Positions 17,401 to 25,763 of a stretch of 64,000 nucleotides of DNA are shown here, piece by piece. The DNA is from CADEDV01 sp964596345 (lineage in GTDB: Bacteria > Bacteroidota > Bacteroidia > Chitinophagales > Chitinophagaceae). The stretch lies in assembly GCA_964596345.1 (NCBI GenBank), contig CAZQSZ010000001.1, positions 620,001 through 684,000 of the forward strand, in the 5' to 3' direction. Below the pieces are notes generated by a model. It saw nothing but the letters and a program-made list of their open reading frames with translations. It ran no database searches and had not been told where the DNA came from. A program made the position numbers and the translations under genes. Each line of letters begins with the position of its first letter. Positions within the stretch are counted from its first letter, which is position 1.

Positions 17401-18543
17401 GTGAATACCCCAAAACAATATGATTATATCATTGCCGGAGCAGGTTGTGCCGGATTAAGCCTGCTTGTACAGATGATACAGTCTGGTCAACTCAACGACA
17501 AGAGAATATTGCTGGTTGATAAGGCAGAAAAGAAAAATAACGACAGGACCTGGTGCTTTTGGGAAACTGATCCCGGACCTTTTGAATCCATTGTATATCA
17601 ACGTTGGCACAATACCTGGTTTCATGGGGAGGGTTTTTCAAAACTGCTTTCGTTATCCCCTTATCAATATAAACTGATCCGCGGGATTGATTTTTATACC
17701 TATTGTTTTTCAGTGATCCGCCGGCAATCAAATGTAGAGATCAGGTACGGTAATGTTGAACAGCTGGATAATTATAATAATGGCGCATTCCTGGTTTTAA
17801 ACGGCGAAAAAATTTTCGGACGTTATATTTTCAGTAGTATTCTTTTTGAAAAGCCTGTTTTGAAAAAAGGACAGTATTGGTTACTACAGCATTTCAAAGG
17901 ATGGACCGTTGAAACGGAACAGCCGGTATTCAATCCGGCCGAAGCTACATTAATGGATTTTAGAACAGGACAACAACACGGAACTACTTTTGTATATGTA
18001 ATGCCATTTTCACCAACTCGTGCATTGGTGGAGTACACCTTATTCACCAACGACCTGCTGGAACCATCTGATTATGATCAAGGTTTAAAAACATATATGA
18101 AGGATTGCCTGGATGGTAATACATACAAAGTTGAAGAAGAGGAATTTGGTATCATCCCGATGACCAATTATAAATTTCCGGCAAGTAATGGTAATATAAT
18201 TAATATAGGTACAGCTGGCGGACAAACCAAAGCCTCCAGTGGTTATACCTTTCGTTTCATCCAAAAGCATTCAGCTGCAATCGTTGGGCAGTTACTAAAA
18301 AACAACCATCCCGCTGTTGCTTCCGGGGCGGGAAGATTTCATTTTTATGATAGCACCCTTCTTCATATTCTCCATCATAATACAATGGCTGGTCATTCAA
18401 TCTTCACCCAGCTTTTTCAAAAAAATAGACCTCAGCAGGTGCTGAGGTTCCTGGACAATGAAAGTTCATTAAAAGACGAACTGAAAATCATTTCTTCACT
18501 TCCAACACTGCCTTTTTTAAAAGCAGCTTTGAAGCAGTTATAA
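17401..18543 (+). CDS. crtY: lycopene beta-cyclase
   Basis: 380 residues of the bacterial CrtY flavoprotein family. The N-terminal GAGCAGLSLL dinucleotide motif comes within the first 22 residues. The DRTWCFWE block matches the strongly conserved NRTWCFW of CrtY, and VMPFSPTRALVEYTLF, IPMTNYK and GTAGGQTKASSGYTF follow in family order. It cyclises both ends of lycopene to beta-carotene, acting before CrtZ. The start is a GTG at 17401; no ATG in frame precedes the nucleotide-binding motif. It is the last gene of the operon, and its stop lies 3 bp from the convergent membrane gene. Confidence 0.93.
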   Translation: MNTPKQYDYIIAGAGCAGLSLLVQMIQSGQLNDKRILLVDKAEKKNNDRTWCFWETDPGPFESIVYQRWHNTWFHGEGFSKLLSLSPYQYKLIRGIDFYTYCFSVIRRQSNVEIRYGNVEQLDNYNNGAFLVLNGEKIFGRYIFSSILFEKPVLKKGQYWLLQHFKGWTVETEQPVFNPAEATLMDFRTGQQHGTTFVYVMPFSPTRALVEYTLFTNDLLEPSDYDQGLKTYMKDCLDGNTYKVEEEEFGIIPMTNYKFPASNGNIINIGTAGGQTKASSGYTFRFIQKHSAAIVGQLLKNNHPAVASGAGRFHFYDSTLLHILHHNTMAGHSIFTQLFQKNRPQQVLRFLDNESSLKDELKIISSLPTLPFLKAALKQL

Positions 18544-18546
18544 ATT

Positions 18547-18987
18547 TTACTGGTCAGGATCCAGTTGCATAAACTCCCTTTTTACAGCTTTCAGCATACT
18601 GAATAATTGTGCTACTTGTATCAACAGCAAAACTGCCAATGCCAGCATCACATACCAGGGAAGGGTAATTGTTTTTACCCCGGCAATCTTCTGAAATGTT
18701 TCAATATGCCAGCCGGTAAGTGCAGAACCGAAGGCCATTCCCACCAGCAGGAATGATATCAGGGAGTATACTACTTTCATGAACATGATCCGCATCGTGG
18801 AATAACCCACTTTAAAATTTTCCAGGATGGCAGCCGGAATGATCAGCACTAAGGCGATCCAGCTCCAGTTTTTACTGAACCAGTCGTTATTCAGGGTGAG
18901 ATTTAGCCCTAATACTAATACGATAGACAGCAAACCCCAGGGAAAAAGAAGAAAAGTGGAGGGCTTGCCGGAAGTGGTAGTTGCCAT
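18547..18987 (-). CDS. four-helix membrane protein of unknown function
   Basis: 146 residues with four hydrophobic segments (about 12-30, 40-56, 68-88 and 106-128), a short Thr/Ser-rich N-terminus and an acidic C-terminal tail. I do not recognise the family. It runs convergent to crtY and divergent from nothing, since the CIS ATPase gene ends 95 bp upstream on the same strand. A perfect 14-bp palindrome lies 12 bp before its ATG and may be its operator. It could relate to membrane adaptation along with carotenoids, but nothing in the sequence says so. Confidence 0.7.
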   Translation of the reverse strand: MATTTSGKPSTFLLFPWGLLSIVLVLGLNLTLNNDWFSKNWSWIALVLIIPAAILENFKVGYSTMRIMFMKVVYSLISFLLVGMAFGSALTGWHIETFQKIAGVKTITLPWYVMLALAVLLLIQVAQLFSMLKAVKREFMQLDPDQ

Positions 18988-18998
18988 GCCTGTATATA

Positions 18999-19012
18999 TT
19001 TAGGTACCTAAA
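18999..19012 (-). promoter_or_regulatory. 14-bp perfect palindrome before the four-helix membrane protein gene
   Basis: The sequence TTTAGGTACCTAAA is its own reverse complement and lies 12 bp upstream of the ATG of the minus-strand membrane gene. A TATATA stretch lies between the palindrome and that start. A dimeric repressor site overlapping the promoter is plausible. It is too short and lacks a loop, so it is not a terminator for the CIS operon that ends 70 bp away. No other copy was noticed in the window. Confidence 0.35.
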
Positions 19013-19082
19013 ATACTTTTTTTTAGTAAAAAGCCACGAAATATCTCCTTTTAACAGCTACAACCGGTCTGGCAGGAAACAG

Positions 19083-20444
19083 CTACCATATTTTTCCCTC
19101 TTTCAGGTATTCTTTCCGGATGCCTGCTATCAATAAGTCATTTGTTATTTCTTCCGATTGTTGTGCAAGCGCCTGGAGACAGGAATAGTGAATTACATTC
19201 ATGATCCCTGAACCGGTGAGCTCATATTTTTTGGCAATGGAAGCAAGGTCCGCATCCGGTGCTAATTTTATATTCGGGGGTAATCCTTTATTCCATATCT
19301 GCAGCCGTTCAGCCATATTGGGCGGTGGGAATTGTATGATGGAATGAAACCTCCGGGTGAAGGCCTCGTCAATATTATTTTTAAAGTTGGTAGCAAGTAT
19401 GACCAGCCCGTCAAAATTTTCGATTCGCTGCAGCAGGTAAGCGGCTTCCTGGTTGGCATACTTATCATGTGCATCTTTCACGTTGGTCCGTTTACTGAAT
19501 AAGGCATCGGCTTCATCAAAGAAAAGTATCCAGTCCTTATTCTCCGCTTTGGCAAATAGTTGCGAAAGGTTCTTTTCTGTTTCCCCAATGTATTTTGAAA
19601 TTACCATTGACAGATCGATCTTGAAAACCTCTTTACCGGTATATTTTCCAAGCAGGCTGGCGGTTAAGGTCTTTCCTGTTCCGGGCGGCCCGTAAAATAA
19701 AACCCTGTAACCTGGCTTGAGTTTTTTATGCATCCCCCATTGTTTCATCAGGGTGGGGTGATAGATGATCCAATTCTCTAGCTCTTTGATCTGATGAATC
19801 GTAGTTTCATTCAATACGATATCATCCCAGTCCATCGGGGTGGTAATATGCTGTGCAGGAAACTCCATACTTAATGCAGGATAGGAGAGGCGACCGGTTG
19901 TGAACCATTCGATGTATTCCCCGGAAAGAATTATTTTGCCGCTTAACCTGGGCTCACCTGCAGGTACATGTTCAAGCCATAAAACATTCAGCCGGGCAAA
20001 TAAATGGTCATTGCTGAATACCTGCTGGTAAAATATCCGGGCTTCCCGGTCATTGCCCGCCAGCAGGAAGAGAGCAGTTTCCCCGGTGGGTAAAAAGCCA
20101 CGAAAATTTTTGCCTCTGGATCCTCCAATCAGCGGGAAATCACCATCACCGGGAATATGTTCTTTAATATGCGTATCAAGAAAACCGGGATCAATATGAG
20201 GAACCAAAGCCAGTAACAGCACCAGTATTTGCTCTTGCGAAAGCTTATGCTGCCGGATAAATTGTTCTAACGGACGATTATCGCCCGGTAAATGCAGGCT
20301 GCCGTTTGGTATAGCGAATACAGCCGGGTCTTTTGCAAAGCTGGCCTGGAGGCGGGAGGCAATCGTTCTTTTTAAAAAAGAAAAATATTCTTCTGCAATT
20401 AGCCCGGTAGCTGGCCCGGTTGTATCCTGGACTTTGGCGATCAT
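19083..20444 (-). CDS. CIS-associated AAA+ ATPase (Afp15/Pvc15-like)
   Basis: 453 residues. A poorly conserved N-terminal half (1-200) precedes one AAA+ module with Walker A GPPGTGKT at 252-259, Walker B ILFFDEAD at 306-313, sensor-1 N353 in ATN, and an RR arginine-finger pair at 364-365. ATPases of this type are a constant member of extracellular CIS clusters (Afp15 in the antifeeding prophage), where they are needed for assembly or effector loading. They differ from the double-ring ClpV of T6SS. It is the last gene of the operon, 3 bp after the second DUF4157 gene. Confidence 0.88.
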   Translation of the reverse strand: MIAKVQDTTGPATGLIAEEYFSFLKRTIASRLQASFAKDPAVFAIPNGSLHLPGDNRPLEQFIRQHKLSQEQILVLLLALVPHIDPGFLDTHIKEHIPGDGDFPLIGGSRGKNFRGFLPTGETALFLLAGNDREARIFYQQVFSNDHLFARLNVLWLEHVPAGEPRLSGKIILSGEYIEWFTTGRLSYPALSMEFPAQHITTPMDWDDIVLNETTIHQIKELENWIIYHPTLMKQWGMHKKLKPGYRVLFYGPPGTGKTLTASLLGKYTGKEVFKIDLSMVISKYIGETEKNLSQLFAKAENKDWILFFDEADALFSKRTNVKDAHDKYANQEAAYLLQRIENFDGLVILATNFKNNIDEAFTRRFHSIIQFPPPNMAERLQIWNKGLPPNIKLAPDADLASIAKKYELTGSGIMNVIHYSCLQALAQQSEEITNDLLIAGIRKEYLKEGKIW

Positions 20445-20447
20445 AAT

Positions 20448-21302
20448 TTACTTTTTTGGTGAGGAAGGTTTTTGACTGATACCGGTTTGCTGTATCACAT
20501 GGGTGAGCTCATGGGCTATCAGGCCCTGGCCGGTTGTACTGTAAGGCAGGTATTGGCCTTCGTTAAAGTAAATATCAAAACCATTGGTAAAGGCCAGGGA
20601 ATGAAGTTCACGGTTCATACTGATCGCTTCGGCATCGGTATGAATGCGGACAAGACCCAGGTCAACTTTTAATTCGGCTTCCATTTTTTTGCGGATATCA
20701 TCCGGTAAAGCATATCCCTTTCCTTTTGATTCCCTGATCCGCTCTTCCACCGAGGCTTTATGAGCGGTATGGGCCGGTCCGCCTGTTTTAGCAGCTGTCA
20801 TCACCTGTTCATCTTTTTTGTCGTCAGCAGCTTCTTTTTTCTGCACAGCTTTTTCTTCTTTCTTGTCACCCTCACTCATTTTCTGCACCGGCTTTTCTTC
20901 CTCTTTCTTCTCCATTTTTTGTATACCGGGTTCTTTTTTCTCTTCCTCCTTTTTGTTCACTTTATTCTTGTCTTTATCTTTTTCATCGGCAGCTGCCATT
21001 TTCTGTACCGGCTTCTCCTCGTCTTTTTTATCCATCTTCTGGATGCCGGGTTCTTTCTTTTCTTCTTCTTTTTTTTGTACCGCTGGCTTTTCTTTTTCTT
21101 CCTCCGCCTTTTTTTGCACTTTATCCCCTACGGCATTGGCTTCTTTTTCCTGTTTGTCATTCTTATCACCTACTGCCAGTTTGGTCTGGAAGAATACATC
21201 ATCTTTCTTTTTTGCCTCTTCCTGTTTTTTACTGAAGAAAGGCTGTTCACTTTGTTCAGCACCCTGCTGGTGCAGTGGTTTGCGGGTATGAGATGATTTC
21301 AT
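20448..21302 (-). CDS. DUF4157 (eCIS core domain) protein with Lys/Glu-rich repeats
   Basis: 284 residues. The C-terminal domain (about 195-275) has the DUF4157 signature, with the zinc-peptidase-like HELTH at 264-268 followed by VIQQ, and the IHTDAEAISMNRELHSLAFT and DIYFNEGQY blocks. Residues 39-65 repeat a motif found in the big effector (KLxxGxxND, then E-K-x-A-x-A, then DKV). Between them is a Lys/Glu-rich linker with two near-identical 26-residue units and many (V/I)QK(K/M) tetrads. There is no separate toxin domain. DUF4157 proteins are characteristic eCIS cargo or loading factors. The ATG overlaps the upstream stop by 4 bp (ATGA). Confidence 0.85.
   Translation of the reverse strand: MKSSHTRKPLHQQGAEQSEQPFFSKKQEEAKKKDDVFFQTKLAVGDKNDKQEKEANAVGDKVQKKAEEEKEKPAVQKKEEEKKEPGIQKMDKKDEEKPVQKMAAADEKDKDKNKVNKKEEEKKEPGIQKMEKKEEEKPVQKMSEGDKKEEKAVQKKEAADDKKDEQVMTAAKTGGPAHTAHKASVEERIRESKGKGYALPDDIRKKMEAELKVDLGLVRIHTDAEAISMNRELHSLAFTNGFDIYFNEGQYLPYSTTGQGLIAHELTHVIQQTGISQKPSSPKK
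20877..21074 (-). repeat. two 78-bp in-frame repeats encoding KE-rich linker
   Basis: Residues 77-102 (20997-21074) and 117-142 (20877-20954) of the DUF4157 protein are the same 26-residue unit apart from two Asp/Glu swaps, spaced 40 residues apart. Each unit holds a PGIQKM and a KPVQKM. Shorter VQKK copies flank them at 62-65, 75-78 and 153-156. The low-complexity coding creates long antisense ORFs that are artefacts. Confidence 0.85.
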
Positions 21303-22099
21303 GGTAAAATGTTTTTATTATATGCTATAAGACATCCATTGGAAGCAAGTTCGTCTCTCAGGGAGGAATAGCTATTGTCTTTTATTGTTAGTAATGAAAG
21401 GGCAGAGGTGATTTTTTTTAGTTCACAGTCTTTGTTTTTTAAATTCAACCATTCTTTAAAAGTAGTATCATTTAATTTCATGGCTAACTGGGTTTCTGAA
21501 ATGATATTTTCGACGAATAGATCCCTTAAGTCCCCCTTTTTTATTTCAGCGATATTATTTCTCCATTTAGAAATAGCCTCAGTTTCTTCTAAGGATAACG
21601 TCAAGTCGTTGGGTAAATGAATAAACCCTGCACCATACCCATGCGGGCCTTTATTTATACTCCTCAAATAAGAATAACCATAAAAAGGAGTAATCAGCGC
21701 TTTGATTTTCATTACGAGGTCATCTCTTATTTTCTGTTTAGAAAAATAATCAAGGTCTGCCCCGATATATAACTCAAGCCCTCTTTTTTCAGTAATAGTC
21801 AAATACGCTAAAAAATTCCAACTAAACGCAAAGTCTTCTTCTGATTGTCCAGTTGAATAAACGCCTAAGCCATTAATTCCAGAGAATTTATTTTCTGCTA
21901 ATAGTTTCTTACCCTTTTTTAGCGGGATTATTTCATCAGGATAATTAATGCCACTTATATCAAGGTACGAGACTTCTGTATTATTTTCTTTTATAAAAAG
22001 TGATATGGTCTCAAAAAATAATTTAAAATTAAAATCATCAGAGGATATAGTAAGTACGTCATATATCATCCATGAATATATTAAGCGATCTTTCTTCAT
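21299..22099 (-). CDS. putative immunity protein for the upstream DUF4157 effector
   Basis: 266 residues, no signal peptide or membrane helix, no family recognised. It starts 3 bp after the effector gene and overlaps the next gene by 4 bp, so it is embedded in the CIS operon exactly where immunity genes sit relative to polymorphic toxins. Three 60-nt samples counted by hand (from 21541, 21661 and 21961) give 32, 33 and 27% G+C, against 42% at 20221 and 52% at 24121. This compositional break continues into the toxin end of the effector gene. Size, position and composition support immunity, but function is inferred. A cargo chaperone is the main alternative. Confidence 0.6.
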   Translation of the reverse strand: MKKDRLIYSWMIYDVLTISSDDFNFKLFFETISLFIKENNTEVSYLDISGINYPDEIIPLKKGKKLLAENKFSGINGLGVYSTGQSEEDFAFSWNFLAYLTITEKRGLELYIGADLDYFSKQKIRDDLVMKIKALITPFYGYSYLRSINKGPHGYGAGFIHLPNDLTLSLEETEAISKWRNNIAEIKKGDLRDLFVENIISETQLAMKLNDTTFKEWLNLKNKDCELKKITSALSLLTIKDNSYSSLRDELASNGCLIAYNKNILP

Positions 22100-22102
22100 A
22101 TA

Positions 22103-25100
22103 CTACGTTTTATTAGGATATTTATGACCAGGGATATTTTCTACTTTGACACTTCCGGCTTGACCGGGTTTCATATTGTCCAGTACTTCCTGGTTTCTTT
22201 CTGCAAGTTTTTTGGGGCTATCTGTATGAGATCTTACTTCAATTATATCCAGCCTACCGCTATCATGTTCAATGACAAGATCAGCTCTCCGGTCTTCTCC
22301 AACACCTGCATAACCAGCGATCGTGTGATAGGGTCTGTCAAGATAAACTTTTTTGACTGTTTTCATTTTAGCGTACTTTTCAGCCTGGCTCTCCATATGT
22401 GCAGAATGTCCTTTAGTGCCTGTATTTTGACCTTTACCTACAATTTTACTCTTCCAGGCTGGATCAATACTTTCCAGTTCTTTAATTTCTTTATCAGTTG
22501 GTTTTGGATATTTGCCGGCTTTAAAGTTGTCGACAAATATTTTATTATCAAATTTTTGAGTGTGCTCGACATTCGTAGAATGTTCAAGAACGACATATCT
22601 GTTCTTGCCGGCTTTTTTGTCAATTGATTTAACTTTCCATATCTCGTTTTTAAATTTCAGGTAAACACCAACTTTTAAATCATCAGGAATTTCAATTTCA
22701 TCATCTTTTGTTGACCCGACAACATCTTTTTGTTTTGATTTTTGTATGTAATGATATTTCCAATTCTTACCGCCATCAATTACACTAACTGATTTGAATA
22801 CTTCACTATGTTTTTGCTGAGCATCTTTCGCCACTTTTTCAGCTTCCTCTTGTTTTAGTTTTCCGTCACCGGCTTTCTCTTTATCAAGAGTTACCAATGC
22901 CTGTTCTGCGATTCCAATTTTTTTATCCTTATCCTTATCTGCTCCCTTCTCATCCTTTTCATCCCCGGGTTTCATAATCGCTTTTACCCTGGCAGGTTTC
23001 TTACTGCCTTTTCCTTTTGCGGCTACGGAGACTTCCCATGCATCACCCTTGGGGGTTACGGTTATAGCTACTTTATGTTGTGCTTTGATCTTTTCTACAG
23101 CAGCAGTGATTTCAGCCTTGGTCATCGCTTTGCCCTTTGCCAGGGCATCTACTTTCTTCATGGCTGCATCCATGTTCTTCAGTTCATCATTCTTATCGGC
23201 ATCCTTTCCTTTTTTATCTTTTACGCCGCCACCTTTAGCAGGAGGTGCCTTTTTATCACCGCCTTTATCTCCTCCCTTTGTATCAGCCGGCTTGGCCGTA
23301 GCACCACCAGCACCACCGTCCACAAACTTACCTGGCTTTTCCTGTTTGCCTTTGCCACCGCCGGAAGGTACTTTTTCATCTACAAGATCGGTCATGAACT
23401 TGCCGCCATCAAAGTCAGCTTTGCCAAAACTGATCTCCGGTGTTTTACCGGAGCCCAGTACATATTCCATATCTGCACCAATACCAAACTCGCCGGGCAA
23501 AGGATATTCTAATGAACCAATCGGCCAGGTCCATTTTTTATCAGGAGCAGGCGACCACCAGGGACTATCCAGCTCAGCAAAAAGATCACCACTTAATCCG
23601 AGGAAAGGTTGTGCTGCAATTTCCATATGCCCCTTAAAGAAAAATTCGCCAGGATCACGGTACCCGATCACCGGCCTTGCATCCACATAACCTTTCACAC
23701 CTGCATCTGCATTCACCCCCACGCCCAGTTTAATATCATGTCCTAAGATGGTCAGGCCCACTCCACCTTCGGCTCTCAGCCGTAATCCTGCATAGGCAGA
23801 TATATTCAATGAACCGGCAATGGTTATACTTTTGGCGATAGCCGGATCAGTGGAGTAGGTTCCTTCAATTTCGATATTGTAGATCTTGGCAGGGCCTACT
23901 CTTGCCATGGCGATGAGAGCTACATTGGCAAAGACAAATACATTTCCAACGACAGGTATACCATACGCAGCCCTGGCTTCAAGCTTGAAAAGCTCTTTGT
24001 CAAAATTCTTTTGTGGAAAGAGTTCAATTTCTTTGGGAGGAGCGATCTTACCCACTACTGTTACATCCCCTTTGCCATCGACAATTACACTTACTGTACC
24101 TGCAAACCATTCGGTCAGGTTAAAGGTAAGACTACCCATGCCCGCCAATGCTCTTTCTCCTTTTCCTGCTGGTGCCGGTACTTCAGCAGGTAATGATGCT
24201 TCTGCTGCATTGCCGCCTGCCCCGACTTGTTCCCGGGCAAAATTATCTGCCGTGGCTTTGTCTGTTGCGATCAGGGTTAAAGATCCGCTGAGTTTGTTGG
24301 CACTGTAACTGACAGTTCCTTTTATATCAATACTGCCATCATCTTTATACACAACACTGACAGTGCCGGAGAAGGAAGCAAAATTTACGCCTACATCAAC
24401 TCCCCCTGTTAACGGGCCCTTTTCATTGCTGATATTTAAAGTGGCATCTGCAATCCCTTTGGCTTTGACGGTGGCACTTACTTTTACAACAGGCTTTTGT
24501 AAATTCTCAAAACCAGCGGTTAATGTAGCGGTGGCAAACTCGGCCACTTTCACACTTACATCATTGATGCTGAGTTTTAACGTTCCATCGGTAAAATCGT
24601 TGGTGAATTTTCCCTGTAATGATTTTATATCAATGCCGGTCCAGCCCAGGCTGGCTGCATTTTTTTGTATCCAGTTATCAAGATCGCCTGAACTTTTCGG
24701 GGTTCCTACTTTGCCTTTTACCACACTGTCAGTAATGCCGGTATGCAGGGTAGGAGAAGCGGCGGATAAATAAGGAACATTTAAAGGGATCTTAGCCTTT
24801 GCGCCACCCTTAATATCATATTTATCGTTTTTACCAGTGATCTTCACCGTAGCAGTACCTCCCATTTCGCCCATGGAAAGAATAACATCTACTCCCTTAT
24901 ACTTTGATTCTTCAATTTCTGTTTTCAGTTTTTCAGAGGGTGTAAATGTGCCTTTTGAAATATCCACTGTTTCTGTGCTGCCTGCTGACGGTGCAGCGGC
25001 AGGAGCATCCGCTTTCTGTATCAGTTTTGTTTGTATGGCAGGGGCGGCTTCTTGCTTATCTTTTTTTTGAACGCTGGCCCCCTGCTGTACTGTATGTGTC

Positions 25101-25762
25101 AGTTCATGAGCCAGTAAATGCGAACCTTCTGATGAATTAGGGTTGTATTTTCCTTCATTAAAATAAATATCATTACCGTGGGTAAATGCCTGCGCACCGA
25201 TCTGGTTACTCATTTTAGCGGCATTGCTGCCGTTGTGGATACGGACGCCGCTGAAATCAGCGCCAAAACCGGATTCCATCGATTGTTTTGCCTGGTCAGG
25301 TAGTGGTTGCCCGCCACCCTTGGTAGCATTAAGCTGTGATTGCAAAGCGGAAGAAGCAGGCTGGCCGGAGTTATTGTCTGATTTCGCCTGTATCTTTTGT
25401 TTCTCGGCAGGTTCCTCATTACTTTCAAAAGCTGTTTTCTTTTGAAGCTTATTCCCTGTTTTATCTATTTCTTCCTCTTTCTTCTGCAGTTGTTCTTCTT
25501 TAGCCTTTTTTGTTTGAACAGCAGGAGCCGGGTTATTGATCTTGTTGACTACCTTATCGGCAGTAGCATCGGCCTGTTTTTCAAAACTATCATTACTGGC
25601 ACCGATCATCAGTTTAGCCTGGGCACCGGTGTTCTTAAAGAAGCTGTCTTCTTTATCAGTGGATTCGCTGCTACTAAAAAAAGTTTCTTTTCCAGGAGTT
25701 TGGAAAAACTGTTTTGCTGCCTGTTTGGCAACAGGGGCGGTATGTGGGGTTCCGTCCTTCAC
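22103..25762 (-). CDS. DUF4157 (eCIS core domain) effector with C-terminal nuclease-like toxin
   Basis: 1219 residues. The N-terminal part holds a KLMIGASNDSFEKQADA motif near 50 and the DUF4157 domain at about 150-230 with HELTH at 219-223. A long beta-rich Gly/Ala region (about 260-800) and a Lys/Gly-rich linker (about 810-960) follow. In the last 60 residues, D1161 (RRADLVIEHDSG) and E1175-V-R1177 (LDIIEVRS) form a PD-(D/E)xK-like pattern, with Arg replacing the usual Lys. DUF4157-led toxins are established cargo of extracellular CIS. GTG at 25762 is the start: the next Met (52) would truncate the KLMIG motif. It begins 1 bp after the tape-measure stop. Nuclease activity is inferred. Confidence 0.8.
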   Translation of the reverse strand: MKDGTPHTAPVAKQAAKQFFQTPGKETFFSSSESTDKEDSFFKNTGAQAKLMIGASNDSFEKQADATADKVVNKINNPAPAVQTKKAKEEQLQKKEEEIDKTGNKLQKKTAFESNEEPAEKQKIQAKSDNNSGQPASSALQSQLNATKGGGQPLPDQAKQSMESGFGADFSGVRIHNGSNAAKMSNQIGAQAFTHGNDIYFNEGKYNPNSSEGSHLLAHELTHTVQQGASVQKKDKQEAAPAIQTKLIQKADAPAAAPSAGSTETVDISKGTFTPSEKLKTEIEESKYKGVDVILSMGEMGGTATVKITGKNDKYDIKGGAKAKIPLNVPYLSAASPTLHTGITDSVVKGKVGTPKSSGDLDNWIQKNAASLGWTGIDIKSLQGKFTNDFTDGTLKLSINDVSVKVAEFATATLTAGFENLQKPVVKVSATVKAKGIADATLNISNEKGPLTGGVDVGVNFASFSGTVSVVYKDDGSIDIKGTVSYSANKLSGSLTLIATDKATADNFAREQVGAGGNAAEASLPAEVPAPAGKGERALAGMGSLTFNLTEWFAGTVSVIVDGKGDVTVVGKIAPPKEIELFPQKNFDKELFKLEARAAYGIPVVGNVFVFANVALIAMARVGPAKIYNIEIEGTYSTDPAIAKSITIAGSLNISAYAGLRLRAEGGVGLTILGHDIKLGVGVNADAGVKGYVDARPVIGYRDPGEFFFKGHMEIAAQPFLGLSGDLFAELDSPWWSPAPDKKWTWPIGSLEYPLPGEFGIGADMEYVLGSGKTPEISFGKADFDGGKFMTDLVDEKVPSGGGKGKQEKPGKFVDGGAGGATAKPADTKGGDKGGDKKAPPAKGGGVKDKKGKDADKNDELKNMDAAMKKVDALAKGKAMTKAEITAAVEKIKAQHKVAITVTPKGDAWEVSVAAKGKGSKKPARVKAIMKPGDEKDEKGADKDKDKKIGIAEQALVTLDKEKAGDGKLKQEEAEKVAKDAQQKHSEVFKSVSVIDGGKNWKYHYIQKSKQKDVVGSTKDDEIEIPDDLKVGVYLKFKNEIWKVKSIDKKAGKNRYVVLEHSTNVEHTQKFDNKIFVDNFKAGKYPKPTDKEIKELESIDPAWKSKIVGKGQNTGTKGHSAHMESQAEKYAKMKTVKKVYLDRPYHTIAGYAGVGEDRRADLVIEHDSGRLDIIEVRSHTDSPKKLAERNQEVLDNMKPGQAGSVKVENIPGHKYPNKT

Positions 25763-25763
25763 T

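Noticed and set aside
20760..21296. Long plus-strand ORFs opposite the DUF4157 repeat protein
   Set aside because: They are rich in Phe, Leu and Ser because they are the reverse of Lys/Glu codons; the minus-strand frame has a recognised domain.
23049..24308. Plus-strand ORFs opposite the large effector
   Set aside because: Proline- and alanine-rich artefacts of the antisense of Gly/Lys-rich coding sequence, without start context or known motifs.
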